This document shows, one piece after another, positions 53,236 through 63,461 of a stretch of 64,000 nt of DNA. A program made the translations under genes and the position numbers. The notes beneath the pieces were generated by a model. It had not been told where the DNA came from, did no database searches, and saw nothing but the letters and a program-made list of their open reading frames with translations. How positions within the stretch are numbered: position 1 is the first letter of the stretch; every line of letters starts with the position of its first letter. Origin of the DNA: Prorocentrum cordatum (Eukaryota; Sar; Dinophyceae; Prorocentrales; Prorocentraceae); the NCBI GenBank assembly GCA_963575745.1, contig CAUYUJ010019356.1, forward strand, positions 1 to 64,000. The letters are read 5' to 3'.

Positions 53236-54250
53236 ATTCCCATTGTCGACGTACCAGACGGGTGTTTTGAGAGGGTGCACGATTATGAGGGTGCAACCGT
53301 TACGATGATTCGAGCAGTTGAAGTCCTAGGAATGGCGTTTTGGCACGATTCAGAATCGTCAAGGCGCAACAGCCAATTTTATCCGTGGTGTTGGAATGCC
53401 GAAACCAATAGTTTGGTATGCTTCAGGGTTTTTAAGACGGTTGTTTTCCAATGAGGCAGATCCTACTGTGGAACTGAACCGCTGCAGGGGTCTATGAAGA
53501 GGGAGCTTGGGGGGAGGGTTTGTTCCAGCATCGTTGGTGGGTACTCTTGGGTTTGCACTGGTCCTCCTCCTCCTCCTCCCCAGACCCACGGCGTCGTGTT
53601 CCTTTCATGACGTGGACCCTCAGAGGTCTGGACCCCTCCCGGGGACGGGCTTCTCATCCCAAGTCGTCCTCTGGCGGTCCCGCGGAACGGCGAGGTCCCT
53701 CAGAGGCCGAAAATGGTAGAAATTTTGCGGTCGTGTTTCTTTCATGGTTCGAGGGGGTGTCAGGGTCCGATGCGGCCGTGCCGTCCAGCTCATCTCTCCG
53801 CGCGGCCGCCGTGCGCCCAGGGGCGAGGCCGAAGGAGCGGCTGTCGGAGGAAGCCAAGCTCTCCCGCCGCCCGCGCCCCCGCTGCTCGCCGTCCCGCGCT
53901 CGGCCGAGCCCGCTCCGCGTCCTCCGCCGGAGTGGGGATGGTCAGGTTACGACAGCGCCAGAAGGTGTGAAGCCGACGTCCGCCGAGAGCGATGAGTTGA
54001 CTTGTGGCAGGAGCCCTAGTTCCCCGAAGAAGAAGACGAAGAAGAAACATATTAACCATACCATTACTTAAAATAAACAGCAACTGGTACACATACACCT
54101 TCGGAGCTCCTCGCGGATTTCTTGTATCTACGCTGGCCCCCTTTGTGGCACCTCATGGTGCGCTCCGCGCGCCAGGCAGGGGGTCCACCGTCGCTCCCAG
54201 AAAACCGCGCGCACGTCCGAAAGTTTTCAAGCTTCTTCCGAAAACTGTGT
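53236..54250. other. No recognisable gene
   Basis: The longest open frame (183 codons, 53,520-54,071, plus) is Arg/Ser/Pro-rich, with a Lys-rich end (SPKKKTKKKHINHTIT). It has no domain pattern and no Met-context evidence. I do not call it a gene. Confidence 0.55.
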
Positions 54251-54254
54251 TTAT

Positions 54255-55254
54255 TTAATCGCTTCGCTCATTCCGCCGGCCCATACAGTCTGGGAGGCAT
54301 CGCGCTCTGGGCGGCGTGCGGAAGCCATTGTGTGAGAGGGCGCGGTGGTGAGAAGAACAGCTCACCCCACCCGGCTTTCCGGGCTTTCTGGCGTAAGGAG
54401 GGCTTCTTCGCGGCACTTGTGAACGCTCCTGGACAGTGCTTTTTGGGCAGGTTCTTGACGCTTGTTGCAAGTCTGTAGGGGCCCCGTTGGGAGTCTACCG
54501 AAAGGAGAGCACATTGTAGCATCGCTTGCACGTGCTTGCGTGCTCGGGGGGGCATTTGGGGGGCCTCCTGGGCCCGCTTGGGGGACTCTTGGGGGCCTCC
54601 TGAGGGCCTCGTGGGGGCCTCTCGGGGCCTCTTAGGGGCCTCTTGGGGCCTCGTGGTGGCTTCTTAGGGCCGAGGGCTCGAAATGTTGTTTCGTGTTCCC
54701 TCTCTGGGGCCCCTTTGGGGGCGTTCTTGGGGCCCTCTTGGACCGTCTTGGAGGCTTCTTGGGCCGTCTTCGAGCCCTCTTGGGCCATCTTGGGGCCCTC
54801 TTGGGGGCCTCTTGGGGCGATCTTGGGGGCCTCTTGGGCCGTCTTGGGGCGTCGGGAAGCCGAAAAGGTGGAAGCTCCAAAATGTTTCAAAAACCAAAGG
54901 AAAAATAATGAAATTTGCCTCTTGGGAGTGCTCTTGGAGGCCTCTTGGAGCGTCTGGGGGCTATCTTGGGCGTCTTGGAGCGATCTTGTGGCATGTCGGA
55001 CCCCTCGTGTACCATCTTGGGGGCCTCTTGGGGGCCTCTTGGCCTTGCTTGGGGCTCTCGGGGACGTCTAGGAACCCTGCTGGTGCGCTCATGGAGCGCT
55101 CTGGTGGAGTCGCCCGGGGATCAGCCGGGACCCGCCCGGGGTACTTTTCGTCCGGGGACCCCCAGGGGCCGCCCCGCGCGCGCGAACTAGAGAATTGTTA
55201 ACCAGTTACCGGAGATCTTAGCACGCCTCTGGCCCGTTGGGCCGGCGAATTTTT
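54255..55254 (+). mobile_element. CTTGGGG element, TIR subfamily, copy II
   Basis: Left end AATCGCTTCGCTC with ATTCCGCCGGCCCAT (54,270-54,284); right end TGGGCCGGCGAAT (55,238-55,250). From about 54,541 on it is nearly identical to copy I, including the AT-rich cassette and the right arm. Between the left end and 54,541 the two copies differ; copy II has about 250 bases not present in copy I. Confidence 0.75.
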
Positions 55255-55261
55255 TCGCGGG

Positions 55262-55410
55262 AAATGGTATCTGTTGCCGGGTCCGCCGCCTCGTTGTCGC
55301 CGTCCTTGCCCTGTCGCCGTCTCGTCGACGCCCGTCGTCTGGGCTCCGTTGCTGGGTCCGCCGCCTTGTTGTCGCCGTCGCCGCCCCGTCGCCGCATTGA
55401 TTGCACAGCG
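55262..55410. repeat. Tandem duplication, about 78-bp unit
   Basis: GTTGCCGGGTCCGCCGCCTC and GTTGCTGGGTCCGCCGCCTT, each followed by GTTGTCGCCGTC and CGTCGCCG, spaced about 77 bases. Confidence 0.75.
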
Positions 55411-55544
55411 TATGTTCTCTTTCTCTAACGGAGTACTAGGAACTCCCCACCCCGCCTGGGGCTAACGGAACACATGTTCGTATTTTAATGTGCACATGAT
55501 TCTGCCCCATCGTCCATTCTAAATCTAAACTCGTATCATCTCAG

Positions 55545-56148
55545 CCCAATTGGAGTTCGCCCTTCTCCCCCCATCCCCTGCAACAGACACAATATGTATA
55601 CATATGCGCGCGCTCGTTTGTCAAACATCGTTATTTTTCAATAATCCCTTGCAACACATGGGACGAAGTGCGCGCGCGCGTGCGCCGTGCGCGCATGCCG
55701 AAATCTGTCAAAACCTTAGGTTTTGTACGGATTTCGACATCGAGAGTTACGAACCATAGAAAACATATTCGGTTTTGCACTGAGGGGTTTCAAATAAGTC
55801 TGCGCACGCGCTCTGGCGATGTTTTTATATAAAAAACAATTGTTTCCTGCAGCATTTTCATACAATGAAACCCAACGGACCTCTCGCGCACGCATGTCAA
55901 AATCGTTCGAACGCCCTCACGCGCGTGCTGTCGCAATAATATGTTGCAGCGTATCGGACGAAGTGCACGTGAGCGTCGTCGCGCGCGCATGCTTTAATCC
56001 TTCAAACCCTTGGGTCGCAACGGTTTCAAAAACAAGTGTCCCGAACACTTATGGAAAAAACATGGTATTGCAACAACACTTTCCAACTGAACTCCTACGC
56101 TCGCGGACGTGCGAATAGAACACCGTAGGTTTTCCTACATGTGCATCA
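55545..56148. repeat. GCGCGCGC block (type C), partial copy
   Basis: GACGAAGTGCGCGCGCGCGT, GCGCATGCCGAAATC and TTAGGTTTT-like steps match the blocks at 59,520, 61,020 and 62,290. This copy is the most diverged and lies before the complete CTTGGGG element. Confidence 0.7.
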
Positions 56149-58722
56149 AATTCTAGACGCTTCGCGTATCCCCACCAGCCCGTCCAGAAATGAGCCCCAG
56201 GGGAGTGGAGGTGATGAGGGAAGCGGGGGAGCATGCAGAAGAACAAAGAGCGGGTTGAGCCGCCATACGCCCCAAGAGGGGGAGGATGTAGGAGGAGTCG
56301 TCGTCGTCGGAGTAGGAGGAGGAAGACGAGGAACAGGAGGAGGAGCAGGAGGAGGGGGAGGAGGAGGAGGAGGAGGAGGAGGAGGAAGATGAGGAGGAGG
56401 AGATGGAGGAGGGCGAGGACGAGGAGGACGAGAAGGAGGAGGAGGAGGAGGAGAAGGAGGAGGCGGAGGAGGGGGAGGGGGAGGAGGGAGGAGGGAGAAA
56501 AAGAGGAGGAGGAGGAGGACAATGGCGAGCTTGGGGGCCTCTTGGGCCGTCTTTGGGGCCTCTTGGCGGTCCCGGAGGCCTCTTGCGTATCTCGGGGAGC
56601 TTCTTGTGGCCTTTTGGGAGTCTCTTGGAGGCCTCTTGGAGGCCTCTTGGGGGCCTCTTGGGGCCTCTTGGGGCGCTCTTGGGGCGCTCTTGGGAGCTTT
56701 CGGGGCGCTCTTGGGGCCATCTTGGAGGAGATCTATCAAAGAAGGGGGGGTTGCTTATTAGCGTTGCCCCTCTAGAGTGCCTCGAATCGCCTCTTGGGCC
56801 TTCCTAGAGGCCAAATTCCGTCCAAAACCTAAGGAAAATCAATGTTTTTTGCTTTCTCGCCTTTTCGCTCTTGGAGCCGTCTTGGGCCATCTTGGGAGCA
56901 TATTTAGGCCTCTTGGGGATCTCTTGGGAGCCTCTTGGGGGCATCTTGGGGGCCTCTTGGGGCCTCTTGGGGCCTTCTTGGGGCGCTCTTGGGGCGCTCT
57001 TGGGGCAATCTTGGAGCGCTCCTGGGCGCTCTTGGGGCCGTCTTGGAGCTCTCTTGGGCTTCTCTTGGTGCCTTCTTGGGCCATCTTGGAGCCATCTTCA
57101 GGCCTCGGATGGCCATCGGAAGCGAAAAAGCGAGAAAGCCAAAAACGTTGATTTGCAGAGTTTTGGATGGATTTTGGCATCTTGGGAGTCTCTTGGGATC
57201 ATCCTGGAAGCCTCTGGGGCGCTTCTTGGAGCCTCTTGGGGCCCCTCTTGGGGCGAGCGGGGGAGCATGCAGAAGAACAAAGGGCGGGGTGAGCCGCCAT
57301 ATCCCCCAAGAGGGGGAGGATGTAGGAGGAGCCGTCGTCGTCGGAGTAGGAGGAGGAAGAGGAGGAGTAGGAGGAGGAGCACGAGGAGGAGCAAGCGGAG
57401 GAGGAGAAGGAGGATAAGGAGGAGGAGATGGAGGACTGCGAGGACGAGGAGGACGAGAAGGAGGAAAAGGAAAAGGAGGAGGAGGAGGAGGAGGAGGGGG
57501 AGGGGGAGGAGGGAGGAGGAGGAGGAGGAGGAGGAGGAGGAAGGAGGAGGAGGAGGAGGACAATGGCGAGCTTGGGGGCCTCTTGGGCCGTCTTTGGGGC
57601 CTCTTGGCGGTCCCGGGGGCCTCTTGCGTATCTCGGGGAGCCTCTTGCGGCCTCTTGGGGGTCTCTTGGGGGCCTCTTGGAGGCCTCTTGGGGGCCTCTT
57701 GGGGCCTCTTGGGGCCCTCTTGGGGCGCTCTTGGGGCGCTCTTGGGAGCCTTCGAGGCGCTCTTGGGGCCATCTTGGAGGAGATCTATCAAAGAAGGGGG
57801 GTCCCCAATTAGCGCTGCCCCTCTAGAGTGCCTCGAGTCGCCTCTTGGGCTCCCCAAGAGGCCAAAATCCTTACAAAACCTATGGAAAATCAATGTTTTT
57901 TGCTTTCTCGCATTTTCGCTCTTGGAGCCTTCTTGGGCCATCTTGGGAGCCTCTTGGGGCCTCTTGGGGGTCTCTTGGGAGCCTTTTGGAGGCCTCTTGG
58001 GCGCCTCTTGGCGTCTCTTGGAGCCTCTTGGGGTTCTCTTGGGGCGCTCTTGGGGCGCTCTTGGGTGCCTTCGGGGTGCTCATGGCGCCATCTTGGAGGA
58101 GATCTATCAAAGAAGGGTGGAGCTTTAATTAGCCCCGCCCCTCTAGAGTGCCTCGAGTCGCCTCTTGGGCCCCCCCCCAAGAAGCCAAAACCCGTCCAAA
58201 ACCTACAGAAAATCATTGTTTTTTGCTTTCTCGCCTTTTCGCTCTTGGAGCCGTCTTGGGCCATATTGGATTCTCTTGGGGCCTCTTGGGAGTCTCTTGG
58301 GAGCCTCTTGGAGGCATCTTGGGCGCCTCTTGGGGCCCTCTTGGGGCGCTCTTGGGGCGCTCTTGGGGCGCTCTTGGGAGCCTTCGGGGCGCTCTTGGGG
58401 CCATGTTGGGAATATATATCAAAGAAGGGGGGAGCCTCAATTAGCCTCGCCCCTCTAGAGTGCCTCGGATCGCCTCTTGGGCCCCCCCAAGAGGCCAAAA
58501 TCCTTCCAAAACCTAAGGAAAATCAATGTTTTGTGCTTTCTCGCCTTTTCGCTCTTGGAGCAGTCTTGGGCCATCTTGGGCGTCCCAACGCGTCGCGGAA
58601 CGCCCCGTCCAGGTCAGTGGGGAGGGGTAAGGGGAGGGGTAAACCCCTCCCCGAAGGGAAAGAAGGGGGGTTGGCAGAGGAAACGCTCTAGACCACCTAC
58701 GCCCTAAAGGGCTGGTGGGATT
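56149..58722 (+). mobile_element. CTTGGGG composite element with both ends, 2.57 kb
   Basis: Left terminus AATTCTAGACGCTTCGC with ATCCCCACCAGCCC (56,168-56,181); right terminus GGGCTGGTGGGAT (58,710-58,722), its near-exact inverse. Inside are two tandem units of about 1,034 bp starting at 56,223 and 57,257, each with a GGA tract then CTTGGGG units, followed by about 320-bp units (57,775, 58,095, 58,407) that share GATCTATCAAAGAAGG and CTCTAGAGTGCCTCG. The right-end module with the perfect hairpin is at 58,580-58,722. No transposase frame is seen. The long frames on both strands reflect the repeat. Confidence 0.75.
58580..58722 (+). repeat. CTTGGGG right-end module, copy 6
   Basis: CCCGTCCAGGTCAGTGGGG, the hairpin with 10-bp arms near 58,634-58,655 and CCCTAAAGGGCTGGTGGG. 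It matches the modules in the array at 8.4-10.9 kb. Confidence 0.85.
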
Positions 58723-58739
58723 CTGCCAGTCGGGCCTCG

Positions 58740-59185
58740 CGCCGCATGTCGAACTCATTCGACAGCATATGCGCGCCTGCTGGGGGGGGGGGCACGATCT
58801 GTGTCAACTAAAACCATGCGGGCCACTCGCGCGTCAGCCGCGCGTCTTTCAAAACCCTCGTTACCGACGCGAAGACGCCGTCATCGTCGTCGGCGTGATC
58901 AGCATAGGCGCCGTCACTGGCCGTGCCGTCGTCGTTGCCGTCGTCGTCGCCGGCATCGCTACTATCATCATTGTGTCTACCGCTGTCGACGTTGACACTA
59001 TACTGGCCCAGCCAAGTCGCCGACTCGCACTCAAGTGCCCGCCTGGATGTGCCGAGCGGTCAGCGCCGCCGCGGCCGCATCGGATGCGCCACACTACCTG
59101 GCCGCTGCGCGCGCGAGCATGAGCGGGCAAGTGGCCGCAGAATGAATCAGCCAACTCCAAGCACTCAGCGCTGTTGCTGCCGCGT
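58740..59185. repeat. Type A block, copy 1
   Basis: Contains CGACGCGAAGACGCCGTC, GGCGCCGTCACTGGCCG and TGCCCGCCTGGATGTGCCGA. The same text in the same order is at 61,565-62,040. Confidence 0.8.
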
Positions 59186-59189
59186 GGGT

Positions 59190-59510
59190 TTTGCAAACCA
59201 TGTTGCGGGTGGGTGGGTGGGGTGATTGCGCGAGAAGTGGAGTGGACAACTCAGTGCGAGCAGATTTTAAGTGCACCCCGTAGGTTGCGCCATATAGGAT
59301 TGCACATCGTAGATTCTCCTTTTCTAAAAAGAGAATAGAGTCTACCCCCCCGGGCGTTATCCGCCCCCATTTCGGGTATGTAAAGCATTTACGATTCTGA
59401 CCACATGTCCATCTTCAATCTGAACTTACACTATCCCAGAGGAGCCGGCATCAACCCCTCTGAGGTTCCCTTGTGAAAAACAATACGCGGGGACATATGT
59501 TGTTATAACA
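59190..59510. repeat. Type B block, copy 1
   Basis: Starts GTTGCGGGTGGGTGGGTGGG, then a near-palindrome GATTCTCCTTTTCTAAAAAG with AGAATAGAGTCTACC, a C-run and ACGATTCTGACCACATGTCC. Copies at 60,780 and 62,040. Confidence 0.8.
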
Positions 59511-59519
59511 TAGCACTTG

Positions 59520-60000
59520 TCACGGACCTTTGCCCCCCCCCAAAAAAAAAACGGGACGAAGTGCACGCGCGCGCCGTCGCGCGCGCATGCCGGAATCCTC
59601 CAAGAAGCTTGGGTGCCGGAAGGATTTCGCAATCGATTTTCCAAAACACATCCAAACACACAGGGATTCGCAACACTGATTTGCTAAAAAAACTTACGCG
59701 CGAGCTCCTGCGAAATTTTAAGACATTTGTTTGTCTGTTTCCCCCCCCAGAAAAAGAAGATTCTCACAACATGCTACCAAACGGGCCTCGCGCGCGCGCG
59801 CATGTCGAAATCTGTCGAACGCCCTTGCGCGTTTGCCGTCGCGAGAATCCTCTGCAACAAATGAGACGAAGTGCAGACGCGCGCGTCGTCGCGCGCGTAT
59901 GCCGAAAACCTTCAAAACCCACTGGCTTCGGAAGAATTTCAACATCGTGTGTCCAAAAAACATACCACACACGAGCTTTCGCAACACGGGTTTTCAAGCG
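59520..60000. repeat. Type C block, copy 1
   Basis: Repeats GACGAAGTGCACGCGCGCGC, GCGCGCGCATGCCG and TTTCGCAACAC, with CATGCTACCAAACGGGCCTC inside. Several sub-units of about 120-170 bases. Confidence 0.8.
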
Positions 60001-60002
60001 TG

Positions 60003-60228
60003 CCCGCGCGCTCTTGCGTCGTCGTCGTCGTCGTCGCCATCCTCCCTCCTCCCGCGTCGTCGTCGTCGTCGCCTACGTCGTCCTCGGTCTTTCCTCGTGT
60101 TCGTCGTCGTCGTCGTCCTCTTTGGCGTCGTGGTCGTTTCCGTCGTCGTTGTCGCCGTGGTCGTCCTTCCTCCTCCCTCGTCGTCGACGTCCGTCGTCGG
60201 CGTCTCGTCGTCGTCCTTCCTATTTCGT

Positions 60229-60262
<34 letters not shown>

Positions 60263-60494
60263 GTTGTCGTCTTCCCTCCTCCCTCGTCGTTGTCGTCGTC
60301 GGCGTCGCCGTCCTTCCGCCTTCTTCGTCGTTCGCGTCGTCGCCGTCCTCTCTCCTCCCGCGTCGTTGTCGTCACTGTCGTCGTTGTCGCAGTCGTCGTC
60401 CTACCTCCTCCCTTGTCGCCGTCTTCGTTGGCGACGTCGTCGTCGTCGTCGTCGGCGACGGCGTCGTCGTCGTCTTCGTTGTCGTCGACGTCGG

Positions 60495-60528
<34 letters not shown>

Positions 60529-60740
60529 GTCGTCGGCGTCGTTGACGTCGTCGTCGTTGTCGGTGTCATCGTCGTCGGCGTCGGCGTCGGCGTCGGCGTC
60601 GTCGTCGTCGGTGTCGTCGTCGTCGTCGTTGTCGGCGTCTTCGAAGTCGTTGGAAACGTCGTCGGTGTCGTCGTAGTCGTCGTCGTCGGCGTCGTCGTCG
60701 TTGTCGCTGTCGTCGTCGGCGTCGCTGTCGCTGCCAATTG
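60003..60740. repeat. GTC triplet microsatellite (type D block), copy 1
   Basis: About 740 bases of GTCGTC with CCTCC and GGCGTC interruptions. Ser/Val/Arg and Asp/Thr frames are artefacts. Confidence 0.95.
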
Positions 60741-60769
60741 CCATGTGGTAACCCACCTTCACGGTCTTA

Positions 60770-61018
60770 AGAGATGTTGGAACCAGGTTGCGGGTGGGTG
60801 GGTGGGATGGTTGTGCGAGCAGTGGGGTGGACGTTCACTGCGAACAGAAATTAGTTGCACCACGCAGATTCTCCTTTCTAAAGAGAGATAGGTTCTACCA
60901 CCCTCCCCCGGGGGTGAAAGACCCCAGGGGCACCGATGCAAACACATAGAATTCTGACCCAGTGTCCATCCGACCTGTGAATTCATATAATCCTAGCCAA
61001 GCTGGTATCGCCCCCCCC
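60770..61018. repeat. Type B block, copy 2
   Basis: Starts GTTGCGGGTGGGTGGGTGGG near 60,787, has GATTCTCCTTTCTAAAGAGA and GAATTCTGACCCAGTGTCC, then a C-run. Confidence 0.8.
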
Positions 61019-61560
61019 CCGCCGTCCTTTGCAAAAACATATCATGCGCGCGCTCGTTTATCAACAATCATAGGTTTTCAAGAACCCCCTGCAACAAATG
61101 TGACGAAGGGCACGCCCGCGCATCGTCGCGCGCGCATGCCGAAAGTTTTCAACTACCTTCGGTTTCGGAAGGATTTCGAAATCCACTGTCCAAGAGAACA
61201 CGCTACACATGGTTTCGCAACGCGGCATTCCAACAAAAGCATGCCCAGTCTTGTGAATTCGTAAGCAAGCCATTCGGTTTGTTTGTGTTGTGTGTTTGTT
61301 ATTTATTGTGCATTTCAGCATGTTCAGAACATGCTACCAAACGGGCTTCGCGCGCGCGCGTCGAAATCGCTCGACCGCCCTTGCGCGCGTGCCGTCACGA
61401 GTATCCTCTGCAAAAAGTATGGAGAAGTGCGCGCGCGTGTCGTCGCGAGCGCGCACGCCGAAATCTTTCAAACACCTTCAGTTTCGGACGGGTTTCAAAA
61501 TCGAGCGTCAACAATGCAAAACACATGGTTACGCAACACGATTTTTTTACAGAAGCGCGC
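61019..61560. repeat. Type C block, copy 2
   Basis: ATCATGCGCGCGCTCGTTTA, GCGCATGCCGAAAG, TTTCGGAAGGATTTCG and CATGCTACCAAACGGGCTTC in the same order as copy 1. Confidence 0.8.
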
Positions 61561-61564
61561 GCGG

Positions 61565-62040
61565 GCTTCGCGCGCGCATGTCGGAATCGCTCGAACGCCA
61601 TGGCGCTCGTGCTACGGTGGCGCGGTTCGTGTCAAATCATACCATGCGAGCCATTTTCGCGGCTTTGCCGCGCGCATATCGAATGCCGGTCAAAACCTTC
61701 ATCACCGACGCGAAGGCGCTGTCATCGTCGTCGGCGCGATCGGCATCGGCGCCGTCACTGGCCGCGCCGTCGTCGCAGTCAGCATCGTCACCAACATCGC
61801 TACTATCATCGGCATCGTGTCTAACATTGTCGACGCTGCCATGATACCGCGCCAGCCCAACTCGCCGATTCGCACTCAAAGTGCCCGCCTGGATGTGCCG
61901 AGCGGTCAGCACCGCCGCGGTCGCGTCGGTCGCGCCAAAAGACCTGGCCGCTGCGCGCGCGCATGCGCGGGATGGCGCGGCCGCAGAGATGCACCAGCCA
62001 GCGCCTTACACCCATCGCATGCGCCGCCGCATGAGGTTTG
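61565..62040. repeat. Type A block, copy 2
   Basis: Matches 58,740-59,185, including CATCGCTACTATCATC and TGCCCGCCTGGATGTGCCGA. It is directly followed by a type B block, as in copy 1. Confidence 0.8.
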
Positions 62041-62285
62041 CAAACCAAGTTGCGGGTGGGTGGGTGGGATATTTGCGCGAGCAGTGGGGTGGGCAATTCA
62101 CCTCGCACAATAATTACTTCTCCTTCCTAAAAAACTAATAGATTCTACCCCCCCCCCCCCCCCCCCCCCCCCCCGGACTTATCGGGCCCCCCGCGCGTGC
62201 TGTAAATCACATACGATTCTGACCACGCGCCCATCCTAAATATGAGTTCATACCGTCCCAGCCAAGCCGGGTTCCCCCCCCCTGC
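62041..62285. repeat. Type B block, copy 3
   Basis: GTTGCGGGTGGGTGGGTGGG near 62,049, then ACTAATAGATTCTACC, a C-run of about 28 bases (62,146-62,174) and ACGATTCTGACCACGCGCCC. Confidence 0.8.
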
Positions 62286-62795
62286 GGTTCTTTGATAAAA
62301 AAACATTACGCGGTGACATGGCTTGTTCTAACATATCGTTTTTTTTTTCACGAATCCCTGGCAACAAAATCGGACGAAGTGCGCGCGCGCGCGTCGTGGC
62401 GCGCGCATGCCGAAATTCCCAAAAAACCGGAGAGATTTCAAATTTAAATTTCCCAAAAACATATATGAAACAACACATGGTTTCGCAGCGCAGGTTCAAA
62501 CAAAAAAAAAAAAAACTTACGCGCGAGCTCTTGCGAAATCTTAAGAAAACCATAGGTTTCCCAAGATTTTCACAAACTGCTACCAAACGGGCGTCGCGCG
62601 CGCGCATGTCGAAATCTGTCGAACGCTCTTGCGCGTGTGCCGTCGCGAGAATCCTCTGCAAAAAATGCGACGAAGTGCAGACGCGCGCGTCGTCGCGGGC
62701 GCATGCCGAAATCCTTCAAAAACCTTCGGTTTCGGAAGTCCAAAAAACATATAAAACCACAGGGTTTCGCAACACGGGTTTTCAACAAAATTGTG
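62286..62795. repeat. Type C block, copy 3
   Basis: GACGAAGTGCGCGCGCGCGC, CTGCTACCAAACGGGCGTCG and TTTCGGTTTCGGAAGTCC in the order of the other copies. Confidence 0.8.
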
Positions 62796-62799
62796 CGTG

Positions 62800-63320
62800 C
62801 GCGCTCTTGCGTCGTCGTCGTCGTCGTCGTCACCCTCCTCCCTCGTCGTCGTCGTCGTCGCCGTCGTCGTCTTCTGTCTTGCCTCGTCGTCTTTGGTGTC
62901 GTCGTCGTTTCCGTCGTCGTTGTCGCCGTGGTCGTCCTTCCCCCCTCGTTGTCTTCGTCGGCGTCTCGTCGTTGTCCCTCCTATTTCGTCGCCGTCGTCG
63001 TCGTCGTCGTCGTCGTCGTGGTCTTCGCTCCTCCCTCGTCGTTATCCTCCTCCCTCGTCGTCGTCGTCCGTCATCGGCGTCTCGTCGTCGTCCCTCCTAT
63101 TTTGTCGCCGTCGTCGTCGTCTTCGTCGTCGTTGTCATCGTCGTCGTCTTCCCTCCTCCCTCATCGTTGTCGTCGTCGGCGTCGCCGTCCTTCCTCCTTC
63201 TTCGTCGTTGGCGTCGTCGCCGTCTTCCCTCCTCCATCATCGTTGTCGTCGTTGTCGCCGTCATCGTTTTTTCTCCTCCCTCGTCGTCGTCTCCGTTGGC
63301 GACATCGTCGTCGTCGTCGT
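62800..63320. repeat. GTC triplet microsatellite (type D block), copy 2
   Basis: GTCGTC with CCTCC interruptions. It ends at the spliced-leader relic of element H. Confidence 0.95.
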
Positions 63321-63322
63321 CG

Positions 63323-63338
63323 GCCATTTTGGCTCAAG
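63323..63338 (+). other. Single spliced-leader relic upstream of element H
   Basis: GCCATTTTGGCTCAAG matches the last 16 bases of the dinoflagellate spliced leader exactly. The preceding bases are GTC microsatellite and do not match the first part of the leader. Confidence 0.85.
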
Positions 63339-63461
63339 ACGGCGCCCAGGCAGCTCTGGAGATCGCACGTCCGTCCAGGCGGCCCCGCCTGGATCTGAGA
63401 CAGGAGTTCTGGCCACTCTCGAGTTCGAGGCATCCTCGCGCGCATTTTGCAGCGATCCTGG

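Noticed and set aside
53520-54071. 183-codon Arg/Ser/Lys-rich frame as a host gene
   Set aside because: GC-biased composition, no recognisable domain, and competing frames of similar quality in the same interval.
60003-60740. Asp-, Thr-, Val- and Ser-rich frames of more than 100 codons
   Set aside because: They come from the GTC triplet repeat; no non-repetitive part, no domain.
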